Positions 63,581 through 64,000 of a stretch of DNA of 64,000 nt are shown one piece after another. Both the position numbers and the translations under genes were made by a program. Each line of letters begins with the position of its first letter. The stretch's first letter is position 1. The notes below the pieces were generated by a model. The model did not search any database and was not told the origin of the DNA. It saw only the letters and a program-made list of their open reading frames with translations. The DNA lies in assembly GCA_964586235.1 (NCBI GenBank), contig CAZPIO010000008.1:1-64000 (forward strand). The letters are read 5' to 3'. Source of the stretch: JAUCQB01 sp964586235 (GTDB taxonomy: Bacteria > Planctomycetota > Phycisphaerae > UBA1845 > PWPN01).

Positions 63581-64000
63581 CTAGTCGATTGCTTCAAGCA
63601 TGGCAGGGTCGATTTCGAGCTCCGCCGACTGGCCAAGCGTCTCGACCCCTACATAGATCCGGCACGAACCGCGTCGCCGGAGCACAACGCCCTCCAGGCC
63701 CGCCAGACTCCCTCGCACGATCCGGCAGCGCCGGCCGCGACACAGGTGTGGATACAGGTCCACTGATTCGCTGCTGGTGGTGACGAGGTACACATGACGG
63801 AGTTCCGTTCTCAGTTGCCCCTGGTCCACCACGTTGATGACGGCCGCCGCCCGATGCGTGAGTAACGTCGCATACCGTTCGTCGTCGCCGCCGCACATGA
63901 AGAGGTAACCAGGAAAGAGCGGTATCTCGGTTAATGAAACGTGGCCGGCGTGCTTCCGCCGCGTTCGAACCAGCGGAAGAAAGTAACCGATTCTCATGGC
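63581..64000 (-). CDS. NusG/RfaH-like transcription factor, N-terminus outside window
   Basis: The last 139 residues of a NusG-family protein. The frame is open to the right edge; the first visible ATG (63997) is mid-domain, so about 25-30 N-terminal residues are missing. RIGYFLPLVRTRRK, then IPLFPGYLFM, is the NGN-domain core. HLCRGRRCRIVRGSLAGLEGVV is the KOW motif. The pattern PLFPGYLF and the position at the head of an EPS operon fit the specialised NusG paralogues (RfaH, UpxY, LoaP types) that prevent early termination in long polysaccharide operons. Housekeeping NusG is excluded by context and lack of ribosomal neighbours, though not proven. Confidence 0.82.
   Translation of the reverse strand, partial: AMRIGYFLPLVRTRRKHAGHVSLTEIPLFPGYLFMCGGDDERYATLLTHRAAAVINVVDQGQLRTELRHVYLVTTSSESVDLYPHLCRGRRCRIVRGSLAGLEGVVLRRRGSCRIYVGVETLGQSAELEIDPAMLEAID

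Noticed and set aside
63581..63997. Treating the NusG-like gene as complete from ATG 63997
   Set aside because: That ATG lies inside the NGN domain, just before the YFLPL strand, and the frame stays open to the window end.
1..64000. CRISPR arrays, tRNA or rRNA genes
   Set aside because: No regular direct repeats with spacers, no tRNA-type T-loop/acceptor pattern, and no rRNA-like stretch was seen.

Overview
The window (high GC, roughly 60% or more) reads as a chromosomal accessory region of a Planctomycetota bacterium, probably Phycisphaerae-like. This is an inference from family content: a dockerin-type C-terminus on a PA14 protein, an FGly-type sulfatase, very large secreted multidomain carbohydrate proteins, Tat-exported Gfo/Idh/MocA and TIM-barrel sugar-isomerase genes, and PEP-CTERM-like tails ending in GW(V/I)KRRF. 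No tRNA, rRNA or CRISPR array was recognised.

Region A (1-26.3 kb) looks like a glycan-utilisation island. It opens with the end of a PA14/dockerin protein. A leftward operon follows (transcription order: DUF3604/PHP hydrolase, FAD-oxidoreductase lipoprotein, GH78 alpha-L-rhamnosidase, sulfatase). A rightward six-gene operon follows that: a 1,123-aa propeller/discoidin-like/TIM-barrel/CBM9 protein, three paralogous GH141-like beta-helix proteins, a DoxX-oxidoreductase-like fusion, and a LamG lipoprotein interrupted by a propeller. It ends with a leftward trio (secreted Cys-cluster protein, sugar isomerase, Tat-exported Gfo/Idh/MocA). Rhamnosidase, sulfatase and GH141-like enzymes together suggest attack on a rhamnose- and possibly fucose-containing, partly sulfated plant or algal polysaccharide.

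Region B (26.8-37.2 kb) is an exosortase locus. All its genes lie on the minus strand: EpsI, exosortase (Cys/Arg/His triad visible), a 212-aa protein with an internal PEP-CTERM-like segment, two small PEP-CTERM proteins (one with a DUF4114-like domain), a Cys-rich lipoprotein, and a 1,481-aa membrane-anchored TPR protein. Presumably EpsI and the exosortase sort the PEP-CTERM proteins to the surface.

Region C (37.7-64 kb) begins with a divergent 1,233-aa lipoprotein (thrombospondin type 3, PKD, three Ig-like repeats, beta-helix) behind a good sigma70-type promoter. The rest is one long leftward exopolysaccharide operon. In transcription order it holds a NusG/RfaH-like factor (cut by the window end), an orphan IS5-type DUF4096 ORF, heparinase II/III, a WecA/MraY-type initiator, WecB/TagA, a Wzz/BY-kinase with a (GY)7 tail, an O-antigen ligase/polymerase, a GT39-like transferase, a sulfotransferase, a Wzx flippase, a GT4, asparagine synthase, two more GTs, DUF362 and a CapK/PaaK-like adenylate-forming enzyme. 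This is a Wzx/Wzy-type pathway with likely sulfation, amidation and acyl decoration. An exosortase locus beside an exopolysaccharide locus matches the known co-occurrence of PEP-CTERM sorting and EPS production.

Start codons were chosen from visible Shine-Dalgarno sequences, signal peptides and gene spacing. Family names come from motif recognition by eye, without database searches.
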